Assembly: GCA_029255845.1 (NCBI GenBank)
Contig: JAJVLF010000015.1
Coordinates: 1-45,567 of the forward strand
Direction: 5' to 3'
Source: Campylobacterota bacterium
Lineage (GTDB): Bacteria; Campylobacterota; Campylobacteria; Campylobacterales; JAJVLF01
DNA length: 45,567 nucleotides
Shown in pieces: positions 24,856-33,523 of this stretch. The position numbers and the translations under genes are program-made. The notes beneath the pieces are model-generated. The model worked only from the letters and a program-made list of their open reading frames with translations. It was not told where the DNA came from and did no database searches. Positions within the stretch are counted from its first letter, which is position 1. Each line of letters opens with the position of its first letter.

Positions 24856-25189
24856 TATTTTTATTTTTTTAATAAAATTTTATCAAAAATATCTATCTAT
24901 ACTATTTGGCTATGGGTGCTGTAGGTATTATCCTACTTGCTCTGAATATGCCTTGATGAATTTTAAGCATAATAATATATTTGTAGCTAGTTTTAAAACT
25001 ATTATTAGGATATTAAAATGCAATCCCATTTTTGATAGTGGGTTTGATTATCCCATAGTGAATCATAAACAAAAAAGTATTTTAAATACATATAAAAGAA
25101 ATAAAAAAATTATTTTTTTTCTAGTCCCTATAAATGACAATATAAGTGGCAATAAAAGAAATAAATTTTACATAATAAAGGGAATATAA
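24824..25189 (+). CDS. yidD: YidD membrane insertion efficiency factor
   Basis: 121 residues, with FLIKFYQKYLSILFGYGCCRYYPTCSEYALM and NPIFDSGFDYP. These are the YidD hallmarks: a conserved cysteine-rich CRYYPTCSEYA after an amphipathic membrane-associated helix. It is thought to aid YidC-dependent membrane insertion at the inner membrane. Starts inside the end of rnpA and its stop overlaps the yidC ATG (TAATG), so it is coupled on both sides. The C-terminal tail is longer and more basic than in E. coli. Confidence 0.93.
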   Translation: MLSKKSPIKYNIFIFLIKFYQKYLSILFGYGCCRYYPTCSEYALMNFKHNNIFVASFKTIIRILKCNPIFDSGFDYPIVNHKQKSILNTYKRNKKIIFFLVPINDNISGNKRNKFYIIKGI

Positions 25190-26769
25190 TGGATAATCTA
25201 TCAATGCAAACGAGAGTTATGATAGCTGCTATTTTATCATTTGGATTTTTTATTTTGTTTGATACATATTATGTCCAAGACATAAGAAAACAACAAAAAA
25301 AAGAGCAAATAGAGAAAAAAATAAACACAGAAAACCAAGCACCCTCTATGGCAGAAAGCTCTCTAGTTGCCCCAGAAGATGATGAAAGCATTGATTTATC
25401 TGTAAGTATTGAAAATGATAAAAACATCATTAGCACTATTTATTCAAAAGATTTTAATGTTTATATAGATGACAAAGGAAGAATAGGAAATGTTAAGCTA
25501 AAAGGCGATAAATTTGGTCAAGATGGTTTAAATATGTTTTCTGATGATGTAGTAAAACCTTTAGAGATTAGATTTTCTGATAAAGCTATCAATCAAGAAG
25601 CATTTAATACGAAATATACTAGCAAAAAAAAGACTCATAATTTAGACAATAAAACAATAATTACTCTAACTCAAAAACTTAAAGATTTAACAATCACAAA
25701 ATACATCACATTTTTCCCAAATGGCTCTTATCTTTTTAAAGTAGTTACTAGTAAAGATGTTAAAATGTTTGTTACTTTAGGATATAGACCTAGCGGGGAA
25801 GTTGATGGATTTGTATTTAATGGTGCTATTGTTAAAGAATTTGATAATACATTAAGCCTATATGAGGATGGTGATGTAGTTAGTAATACTAATTTTTCTA
25901 AAGCAAGCATAGTATCATCTTCTGATAAATACTATGTCCATTTATTGTATGATATGGATAATAATTTAAAAGGAGTTGTATCAAAATATAAAGATGATGA
26001 CCCTTTGCTTTTTGTGAATATATTAAATAAGCAAACTCTTAATGGATATGTAGGCGAGAAAAATTTCAAAAAACTACAAGACATAGATCCTGCATTAACA
26101 GACATAGTAGAGTATGGATTTATTACATTTTTCGCAAAACCTCTTTTTGCTTTTTTAATTTATATTAATTCTTATTTTGATAATTGGGGATGGTCTATTA
26201 TAATTTTAACTATTATAATTAAAATTCTTGTGTTTCCTTTGACTTACAAAGGAATGATGTCTATGGGAAGATTAAAAGAATTAACCCCTCAAGTAAAAGA
26301 GCTACAAGCCAAACACAAAGGTGATCCTGCCAAATCAGGAGCTGCGATGATGGCTCTATATAAAAAACACAACGCCTCTCCTATGGGTGGGTGCTTGCCT
26401 ATATTGCTTCAAATACCTGTATTTTTTGCAATATATAGAGTTTTACTAAATGCTGTCGAGCTTAAAGGAGCTGAATGGACTTTATGGATAAATGATTTAT
26501 CATTGCATGACCCTTATTTTGTCTTACCAATCTTAATGGGTGGAAGTATGTTTGTGCAACAATTAATAACTCCTACTACTGTAACAGACCCAACTCAGCA
26601 AAAGATATTTAAGTTTTTGCCTGTTGTATTTACTATATTTTTCTTGACATTTCCTGCTGGATTAGTTCTTTATTGGATTGTTAATAATGTCCTTTCTATT
26701 GTGCAACAATACTATATAAATAAAAAACTAGAATGGAAAAGAATGGAAAAAGAAAGTCATCAAAAATGA
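25189..26769 (+). CDS. yidC: Membrane protein insertase YidC
   Basis: 526 residues. The N-terminal membrane anchor (about 9-23) is followed by the periplasmic beta-sandwich domain. Then come the conserved insertase core (GWSIIILTIIIKILVFPLTYKGMMSMGRLKELTPQVKELQAKHKGDP, with the catalytic-groove Lys/Arg), MGGCLPILLQIPVFFAIYRVL and two C-terminal helices. The size matches Gram-negative YidC with a large periplasmic domain. It ends in a TGA that overlaps the jag ATG. Confidence 0.96.
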   Translation: MDNLSMQTRVMIAAILSFGFFILFDTYYVQDIRKQQKKEQIEKKINTENQAPSMAESSLVAPEDDESIDLSVSIENDKNIISTIYSKDFNVYIDDKGRIGNVKLKGDKFGQDGLNMFSDDVVKPLEIRFSDKAINQEAFNTKYTSKKKTHNLDNKTIITLTQKLKDLTITKYITFFPNGSYLFKVVTSKDVKMFVTLGYRPSGEVDGFVFNGAIVKEFDNTLSLYEDGDVVSNTNFSKASIVSSSDKYYVHLLYDMDNNLKGVVSKYKDDDPLLFVNILNKQTLNGYVGEKNFKKLQDIDPALTDIVEYGFITFFAKPLFAFLIYINSYFDNWGWSIIILTIIIKILVFPLTYKGMMSMGRLKELTPQVKELQAKHKGDPAKSGAAMMALYKKHNASPMGGCLPILLQIPVFFAIYRVLLNAVELKGAEWTLWINDLSLHDPYFVLPILMGGSMFVQQLITPTTVTDPTQQKIFKFLPVVFTIFFLTFPAGLVLYWIVNNVLSIVQQYYINKKLEWKRMEKESHQK

Positions 26770-27566
26770 TTAAAATAGAAGCAGATACTTTAGAAGAATT
26801 ATATGAAAAATCATCCAAAGAACTTGCTTGTTCTGTTGTTGATTTAGATATTGACATTATACAACAACCATCTAGCTTTATAGGTCTTTTTAAGAAAAAA
26901 GCAATAGCTATTGTGGGCATTAAAGAAGGTGCTACGATTGATAAAAGATATATAGAAGAGGATGTCAAGGAAACGGTAGAAAAAAAAGAAATCATAAAAC
27001 CAATAAAGAAAAACAAAGCCCCTAAGATAAATAAGAAAGATAGCAATTCTCCAGAAGCAAAAACTGAAAAATATGCTTTAAAAAATGGAGTAAAAAAGAA
27101 TGAAGATGATACTAATGACACAATAGAAGAAATTTATTATTCTATAAAAAAGCTCATCGATGAAACACCTTTTGATATTGATATAATAGAAATTAAAATG
27201 GTCGAGAAAAAAGTAATTTACATCAAGCTAGATGGAGATGACTCATCTTTACTTATAGGCAAGGACGCTTACAGATATAAAGCATTCTCTTATATGCTTT
27301 ATACTTGGATTCATACTAGATATGATTTTCTTATCAAGCTTGAGATTTCTAATTTCCTAGCAAATCAAGAAAAAAATATTACAACTTATTTAGATGGCAT
27401 AGCAGAAAAAATAAATGAAGATGGAGCAGGCACTACAAAGCCTTTTGATGGTGTGTTTATGCATATAGCAGTATCTTATTTAAGAGATTTATTTCCAAAT
27501 AAAAATGTAGCAATCCTCTCTAATAAAAACGGAGATAAATACATAAAAGTTCATCGCGATAGATAG
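26766..27566 (+). CDS. jag: Jag/KhpB RNA-binding protein
   Basis: 266 residues from the ATG at 26766, which overlaps the yidC stop (ATGA); an earlier in-frame ATG at 26733 inside yidC is less likely. The N-terminal Jag domain (MIKIEADTLEELYEKSSKELACS...SFIGLFKKKAIAIV) is followed by a lysine-rich linker and a KH-like domain (LDGDDSSLLIGKDAYRYKAFSYML). The C-terminal R3H-like part has VFMHIAVSYLRDLFPNKNVAI. RNA-binding regulator of cell-envelope and division functions in other bacteria. Position between yidC and mnmE is the conserved one. Confidence 0.88.
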   Translation: MIKIEADTLEELYEKSSKELACSVVDLDIDIIQQPSSFIGLFKKKAIAIVGIKEGATIDKRYIEEDVKETVEKKEIIKPIKKNKAPKINKKDSNSPEAKTEKYALKNGVKKNEDDTNDTIEEIYYSIKKLIDETPFDIDIIEIKMVEKKVIYIKLDGDDSSLLIGKDAYRYKAFSYMLYTWIHTRYDFLIKLEISNFLANQEKNITTYLDGIAEKINEDGAGTTKPFDGVFMHIAVSYLRDLFPNKNVAILSNKNGDKYIKVHRDR

Positions 27567-28899
27567 CATAGTAGCCATAAGCACCGCTTATGGAATAGGA
27601 GCCATAAGCATAGTGCGAGTAAGTGGCGATCTTGCTTTAAGCATAGCGAAAAAAATAACAAAACAAAACAACTTCACCCCAAGATATGCTAATCTACACA
27701 AGCTTTATTTTAAAGATGGGCAAATCATAGATGAAGCCATAGTGATATATTTCAAATCCCCAAAAAGCTTCACAGGAGAAGATATAGTAGAGTTCCAATC
27801 CCACGGTGGAATAGCCATAGCAAATATCATATTAGAAGAATGCATTAATAACGGAGCAAGAATAGCCAATGGCGGAGAATTTTCAAAAAGAGCTTTATTA
27901 AATAATAAAATGCCAATAGAGAAAATAGAAACCATAGCTAAAATGATAGAAAGTAAAAATAAAAAAAGCATTCAAATATTAACAAAAAACCTAAGTGGTC
28001 ATTTGCAAAATTTTTTAAATGAGATAAGACAATCACTAGTTTTATTATTAGCCCATAGTGAGGTCAGCATAGATTATGGCGAAGAAGATTTACCTAGCAA
28101 TTTAATAAGCGATATTTCAAATAAAATAGACGAAATAATACATAAATTCAATCAGGTATTAAAAAACACATCTTACTCAAAAAAAATAATAGAAGGAAAC
28201 TCCATAAGCATAATAGGCAAACCAAATGTAGGAAAAAGCTCCCTATTAAACACAATCCTAGGCACAAACAGAGCCATCATAAGCCCTACAGCAGGAACCA
28301 CAAGAGACACCATAGAAGAATTAATAGAAATAAAAAACCATTTAGTAAAAATAATAGACACCGCAGGAATAAGAGACACAAATAACGACATAGAATCCAT
28401 AGGCATAGAAAAAAGCCTAGAATCCATAAAAAAAGCAGACACAATCCTAGCCCTTTTTGACATATCCAAGCCATTAGATGAAGATGATTTCAAAGTTTTA
28501 AATGCAATAAAAGATAAAAATAAACAAAGCATTATTATATTAAACAAACAAGATTTAGGAAAAAACATAAACATAAAAGAATTTGAAAACTTCCCCCATC
28601 AAGTAACCATATCCGCTAAAAATAAAGAAATAGATAATTTAATAAACTCCTTAGTAAAAATACTCAATCAAAACACTTTAACAAATGATTTATCTTTAAG
28701 CTCGAAAAGGCAAGAGGATTTAATAGAGAAAACAAAAGAAAATCTTTTATTAGCAAAAGAAAATATAAAAAATGAGGATTTGGAAATATTTTCTTATAAC
28801 ATTACGGAGTCTTTGGAATTAATATCACAGGTAACTAGTAATTATGATTATAGTGAGCTTTTAGATACTATGTTTGAGGGGTTTTGTTTGGGCAAATGA
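27559..28899 (+). CDS. mnmE: tRNA modification GTPase MnmE, non-canonical start
   Basis: GTPase for the cmnm5s2U modification at the tRNA wobble position with MnmG. Visible: the N-terminal folate-like domain start DSIVAISTAYGIGAISIVRVSGD; FTGEDIVEFQSHGG; G1 GKPNVGKSS, G2 TTRDT, G3 DTAG and G4 NKQD; the C-terminal FCLGK. The first canonical start is GTG at 27613, but the family's N-terminus lies upstream. The frame from the previous stop (27544) has no ATG/GTG/TTG. ATA at 27559 gives MDSIVAI, aligning with relatives; ATC at 27553 is an alternative. It overlaps the end of jag by eight bases and is 446 residues, the normal length. Its 3' end overlaps folB on the other strand by 32 bases. Confidence 0.93.
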   Translation: MDSIVAISTAYGIGAISIVRVSGDLALSIAKKITKQNNFTPRYANLHKLYFKDGQIIDEAIVIYFKSPKSFTGEDIVEFQSHGGIAIANIILEECINNGARIANGGEFSKRALLNNKMPIEKIETIAKMIESKNKKSIQILTKNLSGHLQNFLNEIRQSLVLLLAHSEVSIDYGEEDLPSNLISDISNKIDEIIHKFNQVLKNTSYSKKIIEGNSISIIGKPNVGKSSLLNTILGTNRAIISPTAGTTRDTIEELIEIKNHLVKIIDTAGIRDTNNDIESIGIEKSLESIKKADTILALFDISKPLDEDDFKVLNAIKDKNKQSIIILNKQDLGKNINIKEFENFPHQVTISAKNKEIDNLINSLVKILNQNTLTNDLSLSSKRQEDLIEKTKENLLLAKENIKNEDLEIFSYNITESLELISQVTSNYDYSELLDTMFEGFCLGK

Positions 28900-29224
28900 T
28901 ACTAACACCTACTTTGCAAGATTGTAAAATATCTGGTTTAGTGATTTGAATATTTATATTTTTAATAGTTTTATATTTTTTTTGCATTTTATTTTTAATG
29001 TCCATTAAGGCATCTTCGATTAAAAAGTATTTATTCTTTTTAATCATTTTTTTAATCTTTTTAGCTACATATCCATAATCAATAAACTCTATATTTTTAT
29101 CATAAGTAGATGAAAAATCCACAATGATTTTTTGTTTTTTAACTCGCTCAAAATCTAAAATGCCAATAATGGCTTTAAAAGATAAGCTATTTATATGTAT
29201 ATTATATAACTGCTTTTTCTTCAT
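28868..29224 (-). CDS. folB: Dihydroneopterin aldolase
   Basis: 118 residues resembling FolB of folate biosynthesis, which turns dihydroneopterin into 6-hydroxymethyl-dihydropterin. Motifs: INSLSFKAIIGILDFERVKKQKIIVDF (pterin pocket), IDYGYV, LIEDALMDI and NIQITKPD. The family tail is short. It starts 23 bases inside plsY, same strand, and converges with mnmE by 32 bases. Assignment by pattern. Confidence 0.85.
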   Translation of the reverse strand: MKKKQLYNIHINSLSFKAIIGILDFERVKKQKIIVDFSSTYDKNIEFIDYGYVAKKIKKMIKKNKYFLIEDALMDIKNKMQKKYKTIKNINIQITKPDILQSCKVGVSIICPNKTPQT

Positions 29225-29822
29225 TATTAAATAATCTCATAATATTTGGAATATGCTTGCCAAATATAATAGCATAGATTAAAACCATAGGAACTAAACT
29301 AGAAATATTTGAAAAATTAAAAAAGTATAAAAGCAATAAAATAGAGCCTACACTAAGCAAAGAAGATATAGAAGATATTTTAAGAGTTTTCGCTAATACT
29401 CCCCATACTACAAGACCTACAATAGTTTCTATTGGCATCATAAAGATAGAAATTCCAAAAAAAGTAGCAACTCCTTTTCCACCCTCAAAAGATAAAAATA
29501 TAGAATAACAATGCCCTAAGATAGCTATAAAAGACATAAACCATAAAGCATTTTCACCAAGATTAAAGCCATATTTAGCTACTATTAGCAATATAAGAAT
29601 TTTTAGTAAATCAGAAGCTAGAGTTAAAGCTCCTAACTTTTTAGCTAAGGGGTGATTATCTTGCTTTAAAACACGAAGCACATTAGTAGCCCCAATGCTT
29701 CCGCTTCCAAGAGAAAGCAAATCCACATCGGTAAAAGCTTTTGTGTAAACAAGCCCAAAAGGGATAGAGCAAATTAGATAAGTTATAATATAGAAAATTA
29801 TATTAGTGTGTTCGATAAACAT
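29202..29822 (-). CDS. plsY: Glycerol-3-phosphate acyltransferase PlsY
   Basis: 206-residue inner-membrane protein with several membrane helices that acylates glycerol-3-phosphate from acyl-phosphate, the first step of phospholipid synthesis. Family motifs: GSGSIGATNVLRVL and FEGGKGVATFFG. Coupled to folB by overlap. Confidence 0.93.
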   Translation of the reverse strand: MFIEHTNIIFYIITYLICSIPFGLVYTKAFTDVDLLSLGSGSIGATNVLRVLKQDNHPLAKKLGALTLASDLLKILILLIVAKYGFNLGENALWFMSFIAILGHCYSIFLSFEGGKGVATFFGISIFMMPIETIVGLVVWGVLAKTLKISSISSLLSVGSILLLLYFFNFSNISSLVPMVLIYAIIFGKHIPNIMRLFNNEEKAVI

Positions 29823-29967
29823 TTATATAAGACCTTTTTTTAAATATAGCCATATTATATCTTTTGCACTCTTAAGAAAACCTCTATTAATCCAAAATAA
29901 TACCAATCCTAATAGTTAAGAAGCAACAAGCTTAATATTTTTATAATAATTTTATGTTATGTTATGT

Positions 29968-29973
29968 TATAAT
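29968..29973 (+). promoter_or_regulatory. Probable -10 box for aceA
   Basis: TATAAT preceded by three tandem TATGT units (about 29953-29967) and followed by GCACC about eight bases later as a possible start. The box is about 44 bases before the aceA ATG. A half-copy of the GGGAACCTCTATTAAT repeat family lies 70-90 bases upstream (29879-29900). No binding site of a known regulator is claimed. Confidence 0.5.
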
Positions 29974-30016
29974 TATGCACCATTAAAGAAGATGAGAATA
30001 TATAATAAGGTGCAAA

Positions 30017-31336
30017 ATGAGTATCAATGAAGATGTAGCAAGTAGAATTAAAGCATTAGAAAATGATTGGAAGACCAACCCAAGATGGGTAGATGTTAAA
30101 AGAACATATAGTGCAAAAGATGTTGTGAAATTACAAGGCTCTATTAAAATAGAACATACCTTAGCGACAAGAGGGGCTAATAGATTATGGGACCTTATAA
30201 GAGGTGGTGCTTCTAAAAAAGGATATGTTAATTGTCTTGGAGCTCTTACAGGTGGTCAAGCAATGCAACAAGTAAAGGCTGGTATTGAAGCTATTTATTT
30301 ATCAGGATGGCAAATAGCAGCAGATGGAAATACATCTAAGACTATGTATCCAGATCAATCTTTATATGCTTATGATTCTGTTCCTACTATGGTGCAGAGA
30401 ATTAATAATTCACTTAAAAGAGCTGATGAAATTCAGCATACAAAGGGAATATATAAAGGAGATAAAGGATTTATAGATTTTTTTGCTCCCATTGTAGCTG
30501 ATGCTGAAGCTGGTTTTGGCGGAGTTTTAAATTCTTATGAATTAACAAAAAATATGATAGAAGCAGGAGCTGCTGGTATTCATTTAGAAGATCAATTAGC
30601 TGCTGTAAAAAAATGTGGTCATATGGGTGGAAAAGTTTTAGTTCCAACACAAGAAGCGATACAAAAGCTAATCTCTGCTAGACTAGCATCAGATGTCATG
30701 GGAGTTCCTACTTTTGTATTAGCTAGAACAGATGCCGAAGCTGCCAATTTATTAACTAGCGATGTTGATGAATATGATAAGCCTTTTTTAACAGGAAAAA
30801 GAACATCTGAAGGTTTTTATGAAGTAAAAGCTGGAAAAGAACAAGCAATAGCAAGAGGTTTAGCTTATGCTCCTTATGCTGATTTAGTATGGTGTGAAAC
30901 TGCTACTCCTGATTTAGGTTTTGCTAAAGAATTTGCAGATGAGCTTAAAAAACAAAACCCTAATCAATTACTAGCATATAATTGTTCTCCATCATTTAAT
31001 TGGAAGAAAAATTTAGATGATGCAACAATTGCAAAGTTTCAAGATAAATTAAGTGAATATGGATTTAAGTATCAGTTTGTTACTTTAGCTGGTATTCATA
31101 GTATGTGGTATAATATGTTTGATTTAGCTAATGAATATGCTAATGGAGAAGGTATGAAGCATTATGTAAATAAAGTTCAAGAAGAAGAATTTAAAGCCGT
31201 ATCAAAAGGATATACTTTTGCTTCTCATCAGCAAGAAGTTGGAGCTGGATATTTTGATGATGTTACAACAATTATACAAGGTGAAAAATCTTCTGTAACT
31301 GCTCTTACAGGCTCCACCGAAGAAGATCAATTCTAA
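30017..31336 (+). CDS. aceA: Isocitrate lyase
   Basis: 439 residues. Splits isocitrate to glyoxylate and succinate, first step of the glyoxylate shunt for growth on acetate or fatty acids. Motifs: [28 protein letters not shown], the catalytic KKCGHMGG (C200 in KKCGH) and [14 protein letters not shown] clear AAGGTG SD lies upstream. Its stop overlaps the ATG of an RraA-like gene. With malate synthase G in the same window, a full shunt is present. Confidence 0.96.
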   Translation: MSINEDVASRIKALENDWKTNPRWVDVKRTYSAKDVVKLQGSIKIEHTLATRGANRLWDLIRGGASKKGYVNCLGALTGGQAMQQVKAGIEAIYLSGWQIAADGNTSKTMYPDQSLYAYDSVPTMVQRINNSLKRADEIQHTKGIYKGDKGFIDFFAPIVADAEAGFGGVLNSYELTKNMIEAGAAGIHLEDQLAAVKKCGHMGGKVLVPTQEAIQKLISARLASDVMGVPTFVLARTDAEAANLLTSDVDEYDKPFLTGKRTSEGFYEVKAGKEQAIARGLAYAPYADLVWCETATPDLGFAKEFADELKKQNPNQLLAYNCSPSFNWKKNLDDATIAKFQDKLSEYGFKYQFVTLAGIHSMWYNMFDLANEYANGEGMKHYVNKVQEEEFKAVSKGYTFASHQQEVGAGYFDDVTTIIQGEKSSVTALTGSTEEDQF

Positions 31337-31809
31337 TGATAGCTACTGCTGATTTAATGGATGACTACCCAGATTTACAAGTAGTTTCGCCAATTTTTAA
31401 AAGCTTTGGCAAGAAAGATAGTTTTTATGGCAAAATAAAAACTATCTCTTGCTTTGAAGATAATACAAAAGTTAGAGAAAGACTAGAAAGTGAAAATGGA
31501 AAAAATTGTGTTTTAGTAGTAGATGGGGCATCTTCTTTAAGATGTGCCTTACTTGGAGATAATTTAGCTCAATTAGCTATTGATAATAATTGGGAAGGTA
31601 TCATCATTAATGGCTGTATTAGAGATAGCTCAATTATAAACACAATGGATATAGGAGTAAAAGCCTTAGCAACTAATCCTAGAAAAAGCCTTAAAGAAAA
31701 TAAAGGTATTCTTGATGTCCAAGTATCTTTTGGAGATGCAAAATTTATCCCTGATGAATATATTTATTGTGATGGTGATGGGATAGTTATTGCTCCATCT
31801 AAAGTTTAG
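31336..31809 (+). CDS. rraA: RraA-family protein (ribonuclease E inhibitor / oxaloacetate decarboxylase-like)
   Basis: 157 residues, family signatures VVDGASSLRCALLGDNLAQLAIDNNWEGIIINGCIRDSS and VSFGDAKFIPDEYIYCDGDGIVIA. In E. coli RraA inhibits RNase E; other members are HMG/CHA aldolases or oxaloacetate decarboxylases that share the G-D-N-L..R-D site. The D-N-L and R-D residues are present. It overlaps aceA by one base (TAATG), so it is co-translated with isocitrate lyase. That fits a role near C4 acids as well as RNA turnover. Confidence 0.8.
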   Translation: MIATADLMDDYPDLQVVSPIFKSFGKKDSFYGKIKTISCFEDNTKVRERLESENGKNCVLVVDGASSLRCALLGDNLAQLAIDNNWEGIIINGCIRDSSIINTMDIGVKALATNPRKSLKENKGILDVQVSFGDAKFIPDEYIYCDGDGIVIAPSKV

Positions 31810-31851
31810 CTCATTTGATTACTAAGTAAAAGTATTAAGATGTCTAAGCCT

Positions 31852-33345
31852 TTAAATAATACCAATTTTTTTCCATATAGGTAGGACTTCTTTATTCCAT
31901 AACTCAAATCTTTGTTCTAAGTATTCTTTAGTGCTACCTACTGAATTATTTTGTATTTCCATATTGGTTTCTTTTTTTAAGTGGTCATCTATCTTATCAA
32001 CCATCTTAGACATATTTTTTTCATCATAAAATTTATAAAATAATCTATCAAAAAAATCTGCTATAAAAGCACTCTTTATATTAAAAGCACTAAGATATTC
32101 TGATTTATTAGATGACATATATTCATTACAAAAGGCTTTATTTAGATTATGTTTTTTATTAGTTTCATCATTTGCTATTATAGCAACTAGTGAAGATGAG
32201 ACAAAAAGAGATATGTAAAAAAGTGTTGTTCTTGTGTCGTTGTTATATATTAATTCATCAAAAAAACTTCCCTTAGAGAGCTTTTTCGTAAAATGCTTAA
32301 TTACATCATCGCTTATTTTTATATTTACTGATTCATAATCAATACTCTCATTTATTTGTTGATTAGGACTTATAAATAAAAATTTGTATTTGCTTAGTAT
32401 TTTTTTTATTTCATATAATGAATGTTTTTTAATCCCTTTAATGTATAAATCTTTCCTAAAAGAAGTGCCTAAAAAATGGTCTTTAAAATGCTCAAATATA
32501 GGAGTTCCAGCAGTGAAGTATTTGGTTAAAAATGTATTAATTTCTGCTGGTAATGTAAATGAGCTAAATGCATTAGTAGGTGAGCAAGTGCCTACAAAAT
32601 CAAATCCTTTTTTAGAGAATTTTTTTTCAATATCTATAAAATAACAAGATTTCCATCCTATATTTAGATACTCATGAGGCAAATAATTTCTATCTTGTTT
32701 TTTAGCTAAATCTAGGCTTTTTTTTAAATTTTTATGTCCAGCCATAAGGGGTTGTTCTAAAAATTCGTCTACGATTTTTATACTATGATCCATCCTAATA
32801 TCACTTCGACTAGTGCTAGTATGAGATGCTTCTAAAAGAAGTTTTTGTAATTGGCTTCTATATAATGAGCCAGGTAAGGCATTATAGCTATTATACACGA
32901 CTCCACCATTTTTAATCATTTTATCACAAAACTTTATCATATCTTTTCTGACTTGACTAGAAACCCATGAATAAACACCATGAAAGATGATATAATCAAA
33001 TTTAGGAAATTGCTTTTTCTCTTTAAGTGCTTGAGAAAAGGGCATATTATAAAAATGAATATTAGTTAAATTCCCTTTTTTTGCCATATACTCACCATAT
33101 TTCACATGAGCAGGATTAAAATCAATCCCATAAAACTCCCCATCTGGGAAATTTTCAGCCATAGAAAGTAAAGTCGTCCCTTTCCCAAAACCAAGCTCAC
33201 AATAAGTAAATTTACCCTCAATAGATGGAGGCTCAATCAGATTTGATAATAAACAGAAATTTATAAATAAAGGAGATAAATCACTATAATATTGATTTGT
33301 GTATTCTATATCAACTACATATTTGTCTTTGTATTGTTCGCTCAT
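31852..33345 (-). CDS. SAM-dependent methyltransferase with regulatory domain
   Basis: 497 residues. N-terminal class I methyltransferase fold with motif I CELGFGKGTTLLSMAENF and motif II-like FYGIDFNPAHVKYGEYMAKKG. A later FDYIIFHGVYSWVS is followed by a long C-terminal region typical of the 'methyltransferase regulatory domain' family. Substrate unknown. Stand-alone gene convergent with rraA and divergent from alaS. Confidence 0.75.
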   Translation of the reverse strand: MSEQYKDKYVVDIEYTNQYYSDLSPLFINFCLLSNLIEPPSIEGKFTYCELGFGKGTTLLSMAENFPDGEFYGIDFNPAHVKYGEYMAKKGNLTNIHFYNMPFSQALKEKKQFPKFDYIIFHGVYSWVSSQVRKDMIKFCDKMIKNGGVVYNSYNALPGSLYRSQLQKLLLEASHTSTSRSDIRMDHSIKIVDEFLEQPLMAGHKNLKKSLDLAKKQDRNYLPHEYLNIGWKSCYFIDIEKKFSKKGFDFVGTCSPTNAFSSFTLPAEINTFLTKYFTAGTPIFEHFKDHFLGTSFRKDLYIKGIKKHSLYEIKKILSKYKFLFISPNQQINESIDYESVNIKISDDVIKHFTKKLSKGSFFDELIYNNDTRTTLFYISLFVSSSLVAIIANDETNKKHNLNKAFCNEYMSSNKSEYLSAFNIKSAFIADFFDRLFYKFYDEKNMSKMVDKIDDHLKKETNMEIQNNSVGSTKEYLEQRFELWNKEVLPIWKKIGII

Positions 33346-33523
33346 TGTTTTTGCCTATATTAAAAGATGTAATGTTAGTGTATTTTTATAAAAGTGAGGT
33401 TAAAGTTGGAAAAACACTCATCACTTTTAAAGTTTCTTAAGTTATGTTCGTTAAAATAAAAGAAGTAAATATTTTTATTTTTAAGAACTACAGACAATAT
33501 TATAAACTCAAGGCTAATTATTA

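Noticed and set aside
29953-29967. Three tandem TATGT units before aceA as a phase-variable tract
   Set aside because: Only three units, upstream of a -10 box; too few to suggest slipping, recorded only as context.
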